From Candidatus Melainabacteria bacterium (GTDB lineage Bacteria > Cyanobacteriota > Vampirovibrionia > Obscuribacterales > Obscuribacteraceae), in the NCBI GenBank assembly GCA_003242885.1, contig QKMZ01000015.1, forward strand, positions 457,568 through 521,567: a stretch of 64,000 bases of DNA. Direction: 5' to 3'. A model generated the notes under the pieces. That model had not been told where the DNA came from. It searched no databases and was given only the letters and a program-made list of their open reading frames with translations. The first letter of the stretch is position 1, and each line of letters starts with the position of its first letter. This document shows positions 26,359-35,778 of the stretch, piece after piece. The translations under genes and the position numbers were made by a program.

Positions 26359-29127
26359 CTACAGCATCTCGGAAGGCAGGGGCGGTATCTGCGGGATTTG
26401 TTGACCCGTGACCGGGTTCGTCAAGTAGGAGCCTGATTGACCAAGGTCGGTGATTGGCAAAGGGGTTCGCAACTGGAATTCTCCCGCCAACCCCGGCACT
26501 TCACCGTTGCGACCACTTGGCTCGCGCCAGTCCCCATCGGGAATACTGACCGGTTCTCCCATGCTGCCTTCGCTTCTTGTTGAAATTAAGTCCCGTAGGA
26601 CGACAGACCAGCTTACCTTCGGCTCCGCACCTGTTTTTACGGCATTGGCACAGTAGTAAACCATCTGCCCGGCTGGTATTCGGATATTTCCGAAGGCATA
26701 GTCTTTGAATGCGACCAGAGCTTCGACGGGCTTTGACGCATTTTCCTTGGCGGCGTCAGCAGATGCCTTTTTCGCTGCTTCTGTTTTCGCTTCCATTCGA
26801 GACTTGCGTTTTTCAGCTGTTTCAACCAGAGCATTCGAATCAATGACGAAAGTTACTTTTGTCCAGCTTGGGATTTCTCGTGGTTGCAGCCAGTATAGTT
26901 TGAGCGGCAAGCCTTCTACGAAAATGGTCCTGCTTCCCGTCTCCAGAAGTTCATTCGCTTCCGCGACCAGATGCATATCGGCATTGGTCCAGTCCGAAAT
27001 CAGCTCTCCTTTTACCGGTTTTTGCGGTTGTGGAACGGACTCGAGTCTTCGGCGCCTTTCATCTTCTGTCAGCAAAAATTCTTCTTCCTGAATGGGTACC
27101 GGTTGTGGCAGGAAAACGAAGCGCCCACCCAGGAGAAAACCTCCCGACGGAGCCTGCGTGCGTGCCAGTCCGTTGATTAAAATTTGATTGGAGTGGGTGC
27201 AGAGATCGTAAGTCGTGATGCCAATTTTGTTTGCGTTGAGCGAAACGAGCCTGGCCGTTTCGTTCAGCTTTCTGTAGCGGTCGCGCTGATCTTTGTCTTT
27301 GATGAGCAGCTCTTTTAGCTCTTCCAGTCTGCCTTTTGCAAGATTGTATTGGCGCAAATTCTCGCTGTCTTTTGGTTTGAGCGGTCCATTGGCCTTTTTC
27401 GAGTTCTCTGGATCGAATGGCATTTGAGTGCGAATGCGATGCATTCTGGCAGACACTGAGGTAAGCTCCTGACGCTCGAAATACATCTTTTGATCGAGTT
27501 CTCTAAGCGACGCTTTGGCACGATTCACCATTTGCTTTGATGTTTCCAGCGACTCTAGTGCTGCGAGATTCGTCTCATACACGGCTGATAGAAAATCTTT
27601 TAGCAACTGCTTGTCGAATCTGTCTTTGCCGGACAGTACGCACTTTCCATTTGCATCAACAACAAGTGGCAGTGATGAAGCAGGTGGAATTTTGTTGCGC
27701 GCGATGCGCTGGTCTCGAATGGCGAAGCAATGACTCAGCGCAAGCTGCCCTGGACCGTCAGGGTTTGTTTGATTCAACAGAGCATATTCTCTTGATCCAG
27801 TATCGGCTGCCAGACAGCTGTTTGCCTGATTCGTCGCGCTGTCGATTGATGCTGTTTTGATTGCGTGGGCAAATTGCTGGTTCATCATTTTTGCAAAATT
27901 GGCTGGTTCGACTAGCGGCCCCATTTGCTTCAACCAATCATACAGAGCACGAGCAAGAGCGCTGCCCGGAGAGAGACCACCGGAGATTGTCTCCATCGGT
28001 GGCGCAAGACTACCTTTGCCAGGCACCTCCGTTCCGACGACTTGTTGCCATTCGCCTTGTCCTGTCCAGTCTTTGAAATTCAATATGTCGGAAAGACATC
28101 CGAATTGACTGGGTTTGCCCTGAGGAAAATTGACCACAAATGCTGATGGTTTGGGATAGGCTGGCTCGCCTCCAACCACTGCGCATGCGGTTTTTATGAC
28201 TTTCTCCTTTGTCCCTTTCTCTTTGGTGCGCTCGTAAATGACGTCGAGTTGCACTGCCCATGGTGCAGTTCCGTGGCTGCCGGGCTTAAACCAAGTTGGG
28301 TCTATGATTCTTGTTGCGCGCGGTTGACCTAGAAAAGTTACAGTCTGTCCATCTGGCATAGGGACTGGGATTCCAGAGCGGTATTGCCCGTCTTTTACAA
28401 AATCTTTGCCGCTGTCTTCCAGCGGTGCAAATGTTTGGGTGCTCAGTCGACCAGCCTCCACCGAGCCAAGGGTGAGCCGAACGTCTACAAGGTTAGGACC
28501 TCTGCCCTTCACATCTTCAGAAAGAAGTCGAGACACTTCCTGCAAAATAGAATCGTCTTCGTTGTTCGAATCAGAGCTACTATCTGCCTCACTGTCGGTG
28601 CCTGTCAGTTGCCTTGCCACTCTTTCAGGCTGCTCCGACATGCTTGGATCCTGCACTGGCACTTGCTCAATTGCGGAGAACATCCGCCGGGTCAACTCAG
28701 CTTCCAACTGTTTTGCAGTTTTGAAATCGCGCTTGCTCAACTCAATAAGAGCCGGACTATTCAATTTTTGAGCAATCAAGGCATCCACACGCAATGTTGC
28801 ATAAAGCGAATTCAAGCCGGTTACGCGAGGGTGCCTTTTCTTTTCAGCATATGAAAGCTCCTGTGGTGGCGCCGCGTCGACTAATCCGACCTTGCCGATT
28901 GAAGGATGCGAAGCGGTGATCTCGGATAAAGACCGCGCAGCCAGGTAAACAGCGCGGTCAACCGAATTGGAATCCTTGTGCTGCTGATTGAGCGCGCAAA
29001 CTGCAAAAACATACAATGCCACAATGACGCTGCCGATAAATGTGGCAGCGACAAGAAGGGTGGTGTGCTGTATGTCCTTACGCACAACCTTCGCTTTCGT
29101 GTCGGGCTTAGTAAGTTCTGCAGTCAT
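26359..29127 (-). CDS. large membrane-anchored protein of unknown function
   Basis: A 922-residue protein with one N-terminal membrane helix (about residues 22-45, LLVAATFIGSVIVALYVFAV) after a short basic cytoplasmic segment, and a large exported part. The segment after the helix (NQQHKDSNSVDRAVYLAARS) recalls TadG-like Flp-pilus proteins, though the length is unusual. Residues about 520-640 are coiled coil (LASLRELDQKMYFERQEL-like). Near 790-820 there is another Ala/Lys-rich coil. No enzyme motif is recognised. The ATG at 29127 has AAGGAAAG upstream; an ATG at 29145 is alternative. It diverges from the TPR gene. Confidence 0.6.
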   Translation of the reverse strand: MTAELTKPDTKAKVVRKDIQHTTLLVAATFIGSVIVALYVFAVCALNQQHKDSNSVDRAVYLAARSLSEITASHPSIGKVGLVDAAPPQELSYAEKKRHPRVTGLNSLYATLRVDALIAQKLNSPALIELSKRDFKTAKQLEAELTRRMFSAIEQVPVQDPSMSEQPERVARQLTGTDSEADSSSDSNNEDDSILQEVSRLLSEDVKGRGPNLVDVRLTLGSVEAGRLSTQTFAPLEDSGKDFVKDGQYRSGIPVPMPDGQTVTFLGQPRATRIIDPTWFKPGSHGTAPWAVQLDVIYERTKEKGTKEKVIKTACAVVGGEPAYPKPSAFVVNFPQGKPSQFGCLSDILNFKDWTGQGEWQQVVGTEVPGKGSLAPPMETISGGLSPGSALARALYDWLKQMGPLVEPANFAKMMNQQFAHAIKTASIDSATNQANSCLAADTGSREYALLNQTNPDGPGQLALSHCFAIRDQRIARNKIPPASSLPLVVDANGKCVLSGKDRFDKQLLKDFLSAVYETNLAALESLETSKQMVNRAKASLRELDQKMYFERQELTSVSARMHRIRTQMPFDPENSKKANGPLKPKDSENLRQYNLAKGRLEELKELLIKDKDQRDRYRKLNETARLVSLNANKIGITTYDLCTHSNQILINGLARTQAPSGGFLLGGRFVFLPQPVPIQEEEFLLTEDERRRRLESVPQPQKPVKGELISDWTNADMHLVAEANELLETGSRTIFVEGLPLKLYWLQPREIPSWTKVTFVIDSNALVETAEKRKSRMEAKTEAAKKASADAAKENASKPVEALVAFKDYAFGNIRIPAGQMVYYCANAVKTGAEPKVSWSVVLRDLISTRSEGSMGEPVSIPDGDWREPSGRNGEVPGLAGEFQLRTPLPITDLGQSGSYLTNPVTGQQIPQIPPLPSEML

Positions 29128-29186
29128 ACTTTCCTTCTTCCCCATTTGATAACATGCACACTAGAAGTCATGAAAGATGAAGGATA

Positions 29187-29203
29187 AGGAGAGAAATTCT
29201 CCT
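29187..29203 (+). promoter_or_regulatory. small hairpin containing the likely Shine-Dalgarno sequence of the TPR gene
   Basis: AGGAGA (29187-29192), loop GAAAT, TCTCCT (29198-29203). The AGGAG of the left arm is the only ribosome-site-like sequence before the ATG at 29211, but it is 18 bases away and would be paired in the hairpin. It may modulate translation or may be coincidental. Confidence 0.3.
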
Positions 29204-29210
29204 GATAAAA

Positions 29211-30218
29211 ATGGTCACTCATAAGGAAATCTCCAGGTTGAAACGTTCAGTTGCCAGTTTGCAGAGCGGCGATATTGGTCGCTTTACGGCGCTAAACAGT
29301 TTCACTTGCTGGCTTGCTGCATTTACTTTTAGCATTTGTTACCAGCCTGCATTGTCTGCCCCAGTGGCGAAAAACACTGTGTCTTCACTGGCTCTGGATT
29401 TAGAGAAAGTGGACGAGCTTACCGAAGCTCGCAGTTTTTACAAGGCACGGAAAGTTTTAGAACCCCTGCTGGCTGCACATCCTAAGGATTCGCAGGTGCA
29501 CAAATGCGCAGGTCGGTTGTTCGCGAAAATGGGGCTTTTGCCTCGTGCGATTGATGAATACAACACGGTTGTGGCGCTCGAGCCCACCAATTTATCGGCC
29601 TATATCGAACTTTCCAAAGCTTACATGGCGCGTGAAGATTTCAACCATGCCATGGTCTTTGCGCGAGAGGCGCTGAAGATCAATCCGAAATCGTCCGAGG
29701 CAAGGCTGCTTCTTGTCCGCATTCTAATGGCGAAGAGCTTGTTGCTGGAGGCTGAGCAAGAACTGCAAAGACTTTTGCGCGGAGATCCCAATGACGCACA
29801 AGTGCATTTTATGGCGGCGAATATATACAGAGAACGTGGTGAAGGGGCTCTGGCTCTTACTCACATTGAGAAAGCAATTCAGCTAAATCCACAAAAACAC
29901 GATTGGCTACTTGAGAAAAGCGATATTTGCACGCTTCTCAATCGCCATGATGATGCGAAGGCATCGCTGGAAAAATTACTGCAGTATGAACCAGATTCGG
30001 TTGAAGGGCTAAATAGGCTGGCTCGCGTCAAGGAAAATTCGTTTCGCGACTACGATGGAGCGATGGAGTGCTACAAGCGGGTGCTTTCAATTGATCCCGA
30101 CTCCGTAACGGCATTAGCAGGAATTGAGCGTCTCAAGTCAAAGAAAAATGACCTGGCCGGATTGTGGAAACATCAGTTGAAGACGAATCTTTCGAAGCTG
30201 ATGAACAAATCGAAATAG
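29211..30218 (+). CDS. exported TPR protein
   Basis: A 335-residue protein. Residues about 28-50 are a signal peptide or anchor (TCWLAAFTFSICYQPALSA). The rest is a continuous superhelix of about seven TPR units, with repeated phrases such as PRAIDEYNTVVALEPTNLSA, HAMVFAREALKINPKSSEA and GAMECYKRVLSIDPDSVTAL. TPR arrays bind peptides or partner proteins; in this position it may assist the divergent 922-residue membrane protein. The partner is unknown. A cluster of GC-rich palindromes lies immediately downstream. Confidence 0.8.
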   Translation: MVTHKEISRLKRSVASLQSGDIGRFTALNSFTCWLAAFTFSICYQPALSAPVAKNTVSSLALDLEKVDELTEARSFYKARKVLEPLLAAHPKDSQVHKCAGRLFAKMGLLPRAIDEYNTVVALEPTNLSAYIELSKAYMAREDFNHAMVFAREALKINPKSSEARLLLVRILMAKSLLLEAEQELQRLLRGDPNDAQVHFMAANIYRERGEGALALTHIEKAIQLNPQKHDWLLEKSDICTLLNRHDDAKASLEKLLQYEPDSVEGLNRLARVKENSFRDYDGAMECYKRVLSIDPDSVTALAGIERLKSKKNDLAGLWKHQLKTNLSKLMNKSK

Positions 30219-30241
30219 AATCTGCTGTTCATTGGAGCCCT

Positions 30242-30410
30242 AGGGGCGACGCCAGGCGTCGACCGGTTCGCGCAATGGCGCATTTTATGCGCCTTTCGCG
30301 CGGGCGGCAATAATGCCGCCCCTCTACAAAACAACGGTACAAACGGCAACTCTTTGGACGTAAAACCATTTTGGATGGGCAAGAAAAATGAGGGCGCATG
30401 CAGTGCGCCC
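30242..30410. repeat. cluster of REP-like palindromes
   Basis: Four GC-rich hairpins in 170 bp between two convergent genes. CGACGCC-A-GGCGTCG at 30247-30261 (after TAGGGG). GGCGCAT-TTT-ATGCGCC at 30277-30293. GGGCGGCA-ATAA-TGCCGCCC at 30302-30321, followed by CTCTACA. GGGCGCA-loop-TGCGCCC at 30392-30410. Degenerate half copies continue to about 30490. The element near 30302 matches the one at 61177-61196. Confidence 0.7.
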
Positions 30411-30494
30411 CCACGAATTTCTCTTTGATCGGACAACGCATGGCGTCGCCCTATGCTTCGCTCAATGCATGGCAGCGGCGATGCGCTGAGCTCA

Positions 30495-31820
30495 TTATGT
30501 GCTGCGGGTGAGAACTCGCTTCGGTCCGTGGATCGGATCTTCAATGACGATTGTTTGGTCGCGCTGAGGTCCGACACTGACGATGGCGATGGATACATCG
30601 AGTTCGTCTGCCAAGAAGTCGAGATACTTACGAGCTTCTACAGGGAGATCCTTGTAGCTGCGGCATTCGCTGGTCGAGCTCTTCCAGCCCTTGAAGGTTT
30701 CGTAAATCGGCTCCATGTTTTTGAAGGAGGCGCCGATAGAAGGAAGTTCTTTGAATGTCTCGCCAGTGGTTTTGTCTCTGTAGGCATTGCAAATCTTGAT
30801 TTCGTCGAACTCGTCGAGAACGTCAAGCTTTGTGATAGCGAGGCAGTCGAGTCCGTTGATTCTTACTGAATAACGTCCGAGTACAGCGTCGAACCAACCG
30901 CAACGACGCGGACGACCGGTCGTCACGCCGACTTCAGCCCATGCTTTACCGATTTGGCGTAGCATGTCGCCGACTTCACCTTCTTGTTCTGTCGGGAAAG
31001 GACCTTCGCCAACGCGGGTCATATAGGCTTTCGATACGCCGATGACGCGGTCAATGATTGTCGGTCCGATACCGGCGCCGATGCAAGCGCCGCCTGCAGT
31101 TGGGCTCGAGCTGGTGACGTAAGGATAGCTGCCGTGGTCGAGATCGAGCAGGGTTCCTTGCGCACCTTCAAACAAAATGTTTTTCTTCTGTCCGACCGAG
31201 TTGAAAATGATGGCGGCGGTGTCGGAAACATACTTAGCCATGCGCTGTCCGTATTCATAGTATTGGGTGAATACTTCTTCTACTTTCAGCGGCGGCAAAT
31301 TGTAGAGACGTTCCAAAATGACGTTCTTTCTCGGGATCATCCATTCGAGCTTGGAGCGCAAAACCTTCTCATCGAGCAGATCTTCAACACGGATACCGGA
31401 GCGTGCGCATTTGTCTGCGTAAGTGGGTCCGATACCACGTTTGGTGGTACCGATTTTTTGATCGCCGCGTGAATCTTCTTCGGCTGCGTCAATCATCAGG
31501 TGATAAGGCATCGTAACGTGCGCGGTGGTTGAGACTCTCAGCTTGTCTACGCTAATCAAATTTCCGAGAGCTTCTACTTCTGAGAGGAAACGCTCTGGGT
31601 CGATTACCATGCCAGGACCCATGATGCAGGTTTTCTGGTACAGAGCACCGGATGGGATCAGGTGGAACTTGTATGTCTCACCATCGACAACGACTGTGTG
31701 TCCGGCATTGCAACCGCCTTGATAGCGGACAACTACATCGGCGTTTTTAGCGAGAAGGTCGGTAACTTTAGCCTTACCTTCATCTCCGAACTGTGCGCCT
31801 ACAACTATTACGTTAGCCAC
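30495..31820 (-). CDS. purA: adenylosuccinate synthase
   Basis: A 441-residue enzyme that joins IMP and aspartate using GTP, the first committed step to AMP. The P-loop region reads GAQFGDEGKAKVTD: the catalytic Asp and Lys are kept, while the common Trp and second Gly of WGDEGKGK are Phe and Ala. NAGHTVV, the IMP-binding GTTKRGIGPTYADK and TTGRPRRCGWFD are all present. Length is normal. A promoter with good -35 and -10 boxes lies 118-146 bp upstream. The gene is divergent from the delta-prime gene. Confidence 0.97.
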   Translation of the reverse strand: MANVIVVGAQFGDEGKAKVTDLLAKNADVVVRYQGGCNAGHTVVVDGETYKFHLIPSGALYQKTCIMGPGMVIDPERFLSEVEALGNLISVDKLRVSTTAHVTMPYHLMIDAAEEDSRGDQKIGTTKRGIGPTYADKCARSGIRVEDLLDEKVLRSKLEWMIPRKNVILERLYNLPPLKVEEVFTQYYEYGQRMAKYVSDTAAIIFNSVGQKKNILFEGAQGTLLDLDHGSYPYVTSSSPTAGGACIGAGIGPTIIDRVIGVSKAYMTRVGEGPFPTEQEGEVGDMLRQIGKAWAEVGVTTGRPRRCGWFDAVLGRYSVRINGLDCLAITKLDVLDEFDEIKICNAYRDKTTGETFKELPSIGASFKNMEPIYETFKGWKSSTSECRSYKDLPVEARKYLDFLADELDVSIAIVSVGPQRDQTIVIEDPIHGPKRVLTRST

Positions 31821-31937
31821 CGGTTTCGCCTCTCAAATTAGTGTGAAAACACGACGAATCACGCCCCGAATAAGGGCTTGGTCAGTGCGGGAGGGCCCTT
31901 AACGCTTCACATGGGCAGCCGCTTTTAGACCTCAGAT

Positions 31938-31966
31938 AGTCTAAGATACTCGCCAAGAGCTGTCAA
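31938..31966 (-). promoter_or_regulatory. sigma-70 type promoter for purA
   Basis: On the minus strand, -35 TTGACA (31961-31966) and -10 TAGACT (31938-31943) with 17-bp spacing. Transcription would start near 31931, giving a leader of about 110 nt before purA. Confidence 0.65.
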
Positions 31967-32098
31967 ACACTTGATTGCGCATGCGAAGTTAAGTATTTCT
32001 TCGCTGCAGTGTGCAGGCTGGAAAGGTCACCGCAGCAAGGTTCTAGTACACTTTGATAGACTTCTCTTTCGTGTATTTCTATATCTGAGTTTTCGGAA

Positions 32099-33181
32099 AT
32101 GCCCGCAGATACGCAGCAGACAAACATATTTGATAGACATCTTTCCGGGCGTCAACGACTGGCCGTTGAGCTTCTGACCGGTGCTCTCACTAAAGGAAGA
32201 TTGGCAAATGCTTATCTTCTTACTGGCCGAATTATCGATGATAAATGGCAACTGGCAAAGCAAATGGCTGCCTTCCTAAACTGCGAGCGGACGCGCTCGT
32301 ACTGGCAGAATGCGCAGTCTGAAAATCAGCCGGTTCAAAATCTATTGGGTTTGCCGATTGGCGACGAAGTTTTTCAACAGGCTAATGAGTCCCTGAAAAC
32401 GTTTCATATGCCGGAAGACCGCTCTTGCCTGTCCAAATCGATATCAGGCGAACCGGTCAATATGTGCCGCGATTGTCGCTGGATACAGGAAGATGCACAT
32501 CCTGAGTGCCTTTACAAGCTTGCTCCAGGAGAGAAAACAAGTTCGCGAAAAATTTCTGTCGAGAGTGCCAGAAATATGTCTGAGACATTGGCACGCACAA
32601 GCTCTGCATTTCGCATTGTAATTGTCGAAGATGCATCTCAGGATGTGTTCCATAGACCCTCTGCCAATGCGCTTCTGAAGACTTTAGAAGAGCCACCGGA
32701 GCACACGATGTTCTTCCTCTTCGCCGAGAACGCAGAAGCTGTGCTACCAACAGTGGTGAGCCGCAGTCAAGTCGTACCGGTTCCTCAAATTCCATTCTCT
32801 GACGCAGAGCCGCCGGAATTACCGCCAATCTCGTTCCACAAAGCGATTCGGGAGAGTGCATCTAAGCGATCGAAAGCTTACTTGTCCGCGCTCGACTTTT
32901 CGCAAGTTGTTTTAAAAGCCGCCGATTCACTTGTTGATGACGACGATAACGTCAGAGTCGCTATCTCTAAAGTCGTAGATTACGTGCTTAAAGGTGAATA
33001 CGAGCGGCTGAAAGCTCGAGCTATGGATTCGCTAAATGAGAGTAAATATCTAGCTGACCTCTTTGAACTCGGCGAAGAAGCGAAGTCTAGAGTCGATCAT
33101 TACGTCAATCCAAAGGCTGCATTGGAGAGCTTTTCCATAGCCTGGGCGAGACTGGCTCAAAACGCTCAGGTCTTAGACTAG
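32099..33181 (+). CDS. holB: DNA polymerase III subunit delta-prime
   Basis: A 360-residue clamp-loader AAA+ ATPase-fold protein. LANAYLLTGRI marks the Walker A position, but no GKT is present, as in E. coli delta-prime, which does not bind ATP. RIVIVEDASQDV is followed by PSANALLKTLEEPPEHTMF, where the ALLKTLEEPP block is diagnostic, and by LPTVVSRSQVVPVP, the sensor 1/arginine-finger region. NMCRDCRW and other Cys form a possible zinc module. An insertion of about 40 residues lies near 75-115. Start ATG at 32099 has a poor ribosome site. Confidence 0.85.
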   Translation: MPADTQQTNIFDRHLSGRQRLAVELLTGALTKGRLANAYLLTGRIIDDKWQLAKQMAAFLNCERTRSYWQNAQSENQPVQNLLGLPIGDEVFQQANESLKTFHMPEDRSCLSKSISGEPVNMCRDCRWIQEDAHPECLYKLAPGEKTSSRKISVESARNMSETLARTSSAFRIVIVEDASQDVFHRPSANALLKTLEEPPEHTMFFLFAENAEAVLPTVVSRSQVVPVPQIPFSDAEPPELPPISFHKAIRESASKRSKAYLSALDFSQVVLKAADSLVDDDDNVRVAISKVVDYVLKGEYERLKARAMDSLNESKYLADLFELGEEAKSRVDHYVNPKAALESFSIAWARLAQNAQVLD

Positions 33182-33185
33182 GAGG

Positions 33186-33226
33186 GAGGCACATGTGCCT
33201 CTCTGTCAGTGAGCCGCATCCGGCTC
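33186..33226. terminator. two adjacent hairpins between convergent genes
   Basis: A perfect palindrome GAGGCACATGTGCCTC (33186-33201) is followed by GAGCCG-CATC-CGGCTC (33211-33226). They fill the 60-bp gap between the holB and dnaJ-type stops. There are no clear T runs, so they may act as a bidirectional transcription barrier or RNA-stability element. Confidence 0.5.
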
Positions 33227-33241
33227 CCGTACTTAAGACGG

Positions 33242-34207
33242 TTACTTCTTGTGATTGCCGTCTTTTTCAATCTTCGCCAGCTCGTTGTAGAGCTCGCGTT
33301 CTCTATCTGAAAGTTCAGTCGGAATCATGATCTTCGTACGCACTAGAATGTCGCCGCGATCTGCTTGTTTTAGTTTGGGCAAGCCACGCCCTCTCAGTCG
33401 CAGCATGCGCCCATTTTGAGTTCCAGCCGGAATGCGAATCTTGACCGGACCTTCCAGTGTGGGTACGGAAGTTTCTGTCCCTACGACTGCCTGAGCAGGG
33501 GTGATGTTGACATTACAGACGAGATTGTCGCCTTCCATTGTGAATTCTTCATGCGGCTTGATTTTGACCTTCAAATACAGATCGCCGGCTTGCTGGTTCA
33601 TCGGCGATTTCGCGCCTTCTCCAGGCACTCGAATCTTGGAGCCCTGGCGCACACCAGCCGGGATTTTCACCTCAATTGTTTTGGTTTTTACCTGAGGACC
33701 GCTAATTTGCAAGGTACGCACCGTGCCCTTCGCGACTTCCTCAAGCGTCAGTTCGATTTCGGCTTCTTGATCTAGTGGGCTTCGACCCATGGATGGTCCG
33801 CCCGGGCGCTGTTGCTGGCGACCAGGACCGGCCTGACCTGGACGCGGACCGCCTTCTTGCCCAAAGGCTTGACCGAATATCGCCTCAAAGAAGTCCGAAA
33901 ACGGAGAGCCCTTGCCTGCCAGATCACCAAAATCGAAATTGAAATTGCTGAAATCCGGCGGCGGACGGAATTGTTCTCCTGACTTCCAGTTTGATCCGAG
34001 CTGGTCGTAACGCTTTCTTTTCTCGGGGTCTTTTAGAACTTCATAAGCTTCGGCAATCTCTTTGAACTTTTCTTCAGAAGCTTTATTGCCGGCATTCGTG
34101 TCCGGGTGGTACTGCCTTGCCAACTTCCGGTAGGAGGCTTTGATCTCCTTATCCGTTGCGCTGCGCGGCACATTGAGAATCTGGTAGTAATCCTTGTACT
34201 TGACCAA
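33242..34207 (-). CDS. DnaJ/CbpA-type co-chaperone without zinc finger
   Basis: A 321-residue J-domain protein. The J domain (about 4-70) has the HPD tripeptide in RQYHPDTN that stimulates DnaK ATPase. A Gly/Phe/Pro-rich linker (about 75-150) follows, then two C-terminal substrate-binding beta domains (VEVKIPAGVRQGSKIRVPG and VKIRIPAGTQNGRMLRL). No CxxCxGxG repeats are present, so it is of the CbpA/DnaJ-type II class. Gly/Gln/Pro content in the linker is high. It is convergent with holB and divergent from mqnC. Confidence 0.92.
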   Translation of the reverse strand: MVKYKDYYQILNVPRSATDKEIKASYRKLARQYHPDTNAGNKASEEKFKEIAEAYEVLKDPEKRKRYDQLGSNWKSGEQFRPPPDFSNFNFDFGDLAGKGSPFSDFFEAIFGQAFGQEGGPRPGQAGPGRQQQRPGGPSMGRSPLDQEAEIELTLEEVAKGTVRTLQISGPQVKTKTIEVKIPAGVRQGSKIRVPGEGAKSPMNQQAGDLYLKVKIKPHEEFTMEGDNLVCNVNITPAQAVVGTETSVPTLEGPVKIRIPAGTQNGRMLRLRGRGLPKLKQADRGDILVRTKIMIPTELSDRERELYNELAKIEKDGNHKK

Positions 34208-34395
34208 TCTGTTTGAAACTCCGAGTTATTGCGTTTGTTGAACGCCATTTTAGGGCTTTTCGGCTATCTAAATCTTAACCGACCCGCCTTTATCCGGTCG
34301 GTTGTAAGGCTCCGCCAATGTAACCGGCCTATCCTTTTTGATAACATACCAAACCAAATCTATGAAGATTTAGCCCGCGGGCTATGGGAGCTAAT

Positions 34396-35526
34396 ATGGT
34401 CAAACAACTTCTGAATAAAGCGATTGCCGGCGAGAGGCTGAGTTTTGCTGAGGGCGTGCAGCTCTTCAACGAAGCTTCGCTGATGGACATCGGTTATGCC
34501 GCCAATGAAGTGAGAAAGCGCTTCCACCCTGATGATCAGCCGATTACCTATGTAATTGACCGCAACGTCAATTACACCAATGTCTGCGATGCCTACTGCA
34601 CGTTCTGCGCTTTTTACGCGCCTCCTGGTTCTGAAAAGGGTTATGTTCTGCCTTATGAGACCATCAAAGAGAAGGTGACAGAACTCGTCGAATTCGGCGG
34701 CACCCAACTGCTTTTGCAGGGAGGTCATAACCCGGAATTGGGCATCGAGTATTACGAAGACCTGCTGAGTCGCCTGAAAGCAGACTTCCCGAACGTGACG
34801 CTGCACGCCCTGTCTCCTTCCGAAATCGACCACATCACACGCACCAGCAATCTGACCTTGGAAGAGACTTTGAAGCGTCTAGTGGCTGCCGGACTGACAT
34901 CAATTCCTGGCGGTGGCGCAGAAGTGCTTACTGAGCGCGTCAAGAAAGTAATCAGCCCTCTGAAAATCCCCGCGAGCCGTTGGTTGGAAGTAATGGAAGC
35001 TGCTCATAAGATGGGCATTCGCACGACCTCTACAATGATGTACGGTTCTGTCGATACCATTGAAGACCGCATCGAACACCTGATTGCGCTGCGTGATTTG
35101 CAAGATCGTGCCGAAGGATTTACAGCTTTTATTCCCTGGAGCTTCCAGCCGGGCGGAACGCCACTAGGCAAGAAAGTAAAGAATCTCACTACTGCCACAG
35201 AGTATTTGCGCATGGTTGCTGTATCACGATTGATGCTCGACAACATCCGCAATATCCAGTCTTCATGGGTCACTCAGGGCTCTGGTCTTGGTCAGACTGC
35301 CTTCGCATTCGGTGCCAACGATTTCGGCGGCACGATGATGGAAGAGAACGTTGTATCCGCTGCGGGCACCAGATGTGATGTCACGCTGGAAGAGATGATC
35401 CGTTGTATTCACCTGGCCGGATTTGATGCAGCTCAACGTGACACTCAATACAATATTCTCAAGCTCCATCCGCGCAAAACCGCAGGCTTGTACGGCAGCC
35501 CCGTTCTGGCAAGCGCAGCAGTATAA
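34396..35526 (+). CDS. mqnC: cyclic dehypoxanthine futalosine synthase (radical SAM)
   Basis: A 376-residue radical-SAM enzyme of the futalosine menaquinone pathway that cyclises dehypoxanthine futalosine. The iron-sulfur cluster motif CDAYCTFC (CxxxCxxC) follows the strand ITYVIDRNVNYTN. LLLQGGHNPELGIEYYEDL, LHALSPSEI, IPGGGAE and FIPWSFQPGGTPLG are typical of MqnC rather than MqnE. The ATG at 34396 has GGGAG upstream; an in-frame ATG at 34384 adds four residues. No other mqn gene is in the window. Its presence implies menaquinone-based electron transport. Confidence 0.93.
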   Translation: MVKQLLNKAIAGERLSFAEGVQLFNEASLMDIGYAANEVRKRFHPDDQPITYVIDRNVNYTNVCDAYCTFCAFYAPPGSEKGYVLPYETIKEKVTELVEFGGTQLLLQGGHNPELGIEYYEDLLSRLKADFPNVTLHALSPSEIDHITRTSNLTLEETLKRLVAAGLTSIPGGGAEVLTERVKKVISPLKIPASRWLEVMEAAHKMGIRTTSTMMYGSVDTIEDRIEHLIALRDLQDRAEGFTAFIPWSFQPGGTPLGKKVKNLTTATEYLRMVAVSRLMLDNIRNIQSSWVTQGSGLGQTAFAFGANDFGGTMMEENVVSAAGTRCDVTLEEMIRCIHLAGFDAAQRDTQYNILKLHPRKTAGLYGSPVLASAAV

Positions 35527-35778
35527 ACAAAAAAAACAGCGATCGACTTCTGTAACCCAATGGTGCATTTGTTTTGGTATCACAGCTGGTGCTCCATGTC
35601 GCGCTGCTGTTTGTCGTTATTTTCGTAAAATCGGGCTGCCCCGCTTCACGCTCACTTCACGTAGCTCTAATTTTTCTAGACTCTGCTATACAAGTAATAC
35701 TGGTTTCGTCATCACCCTTGGCGGGAATAGTTTGATCACCGGGAAGCTCGTTGATATGGCTTGCGTGAGGATGGAAAA

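Noticed and set aside
32099..33181. Possibility that the delta-prime gene is dnaX (tau/gamma)
   Set aside because: No GxxGxGKT Walker A motif and too short; missing P-loop fits delta-prime.
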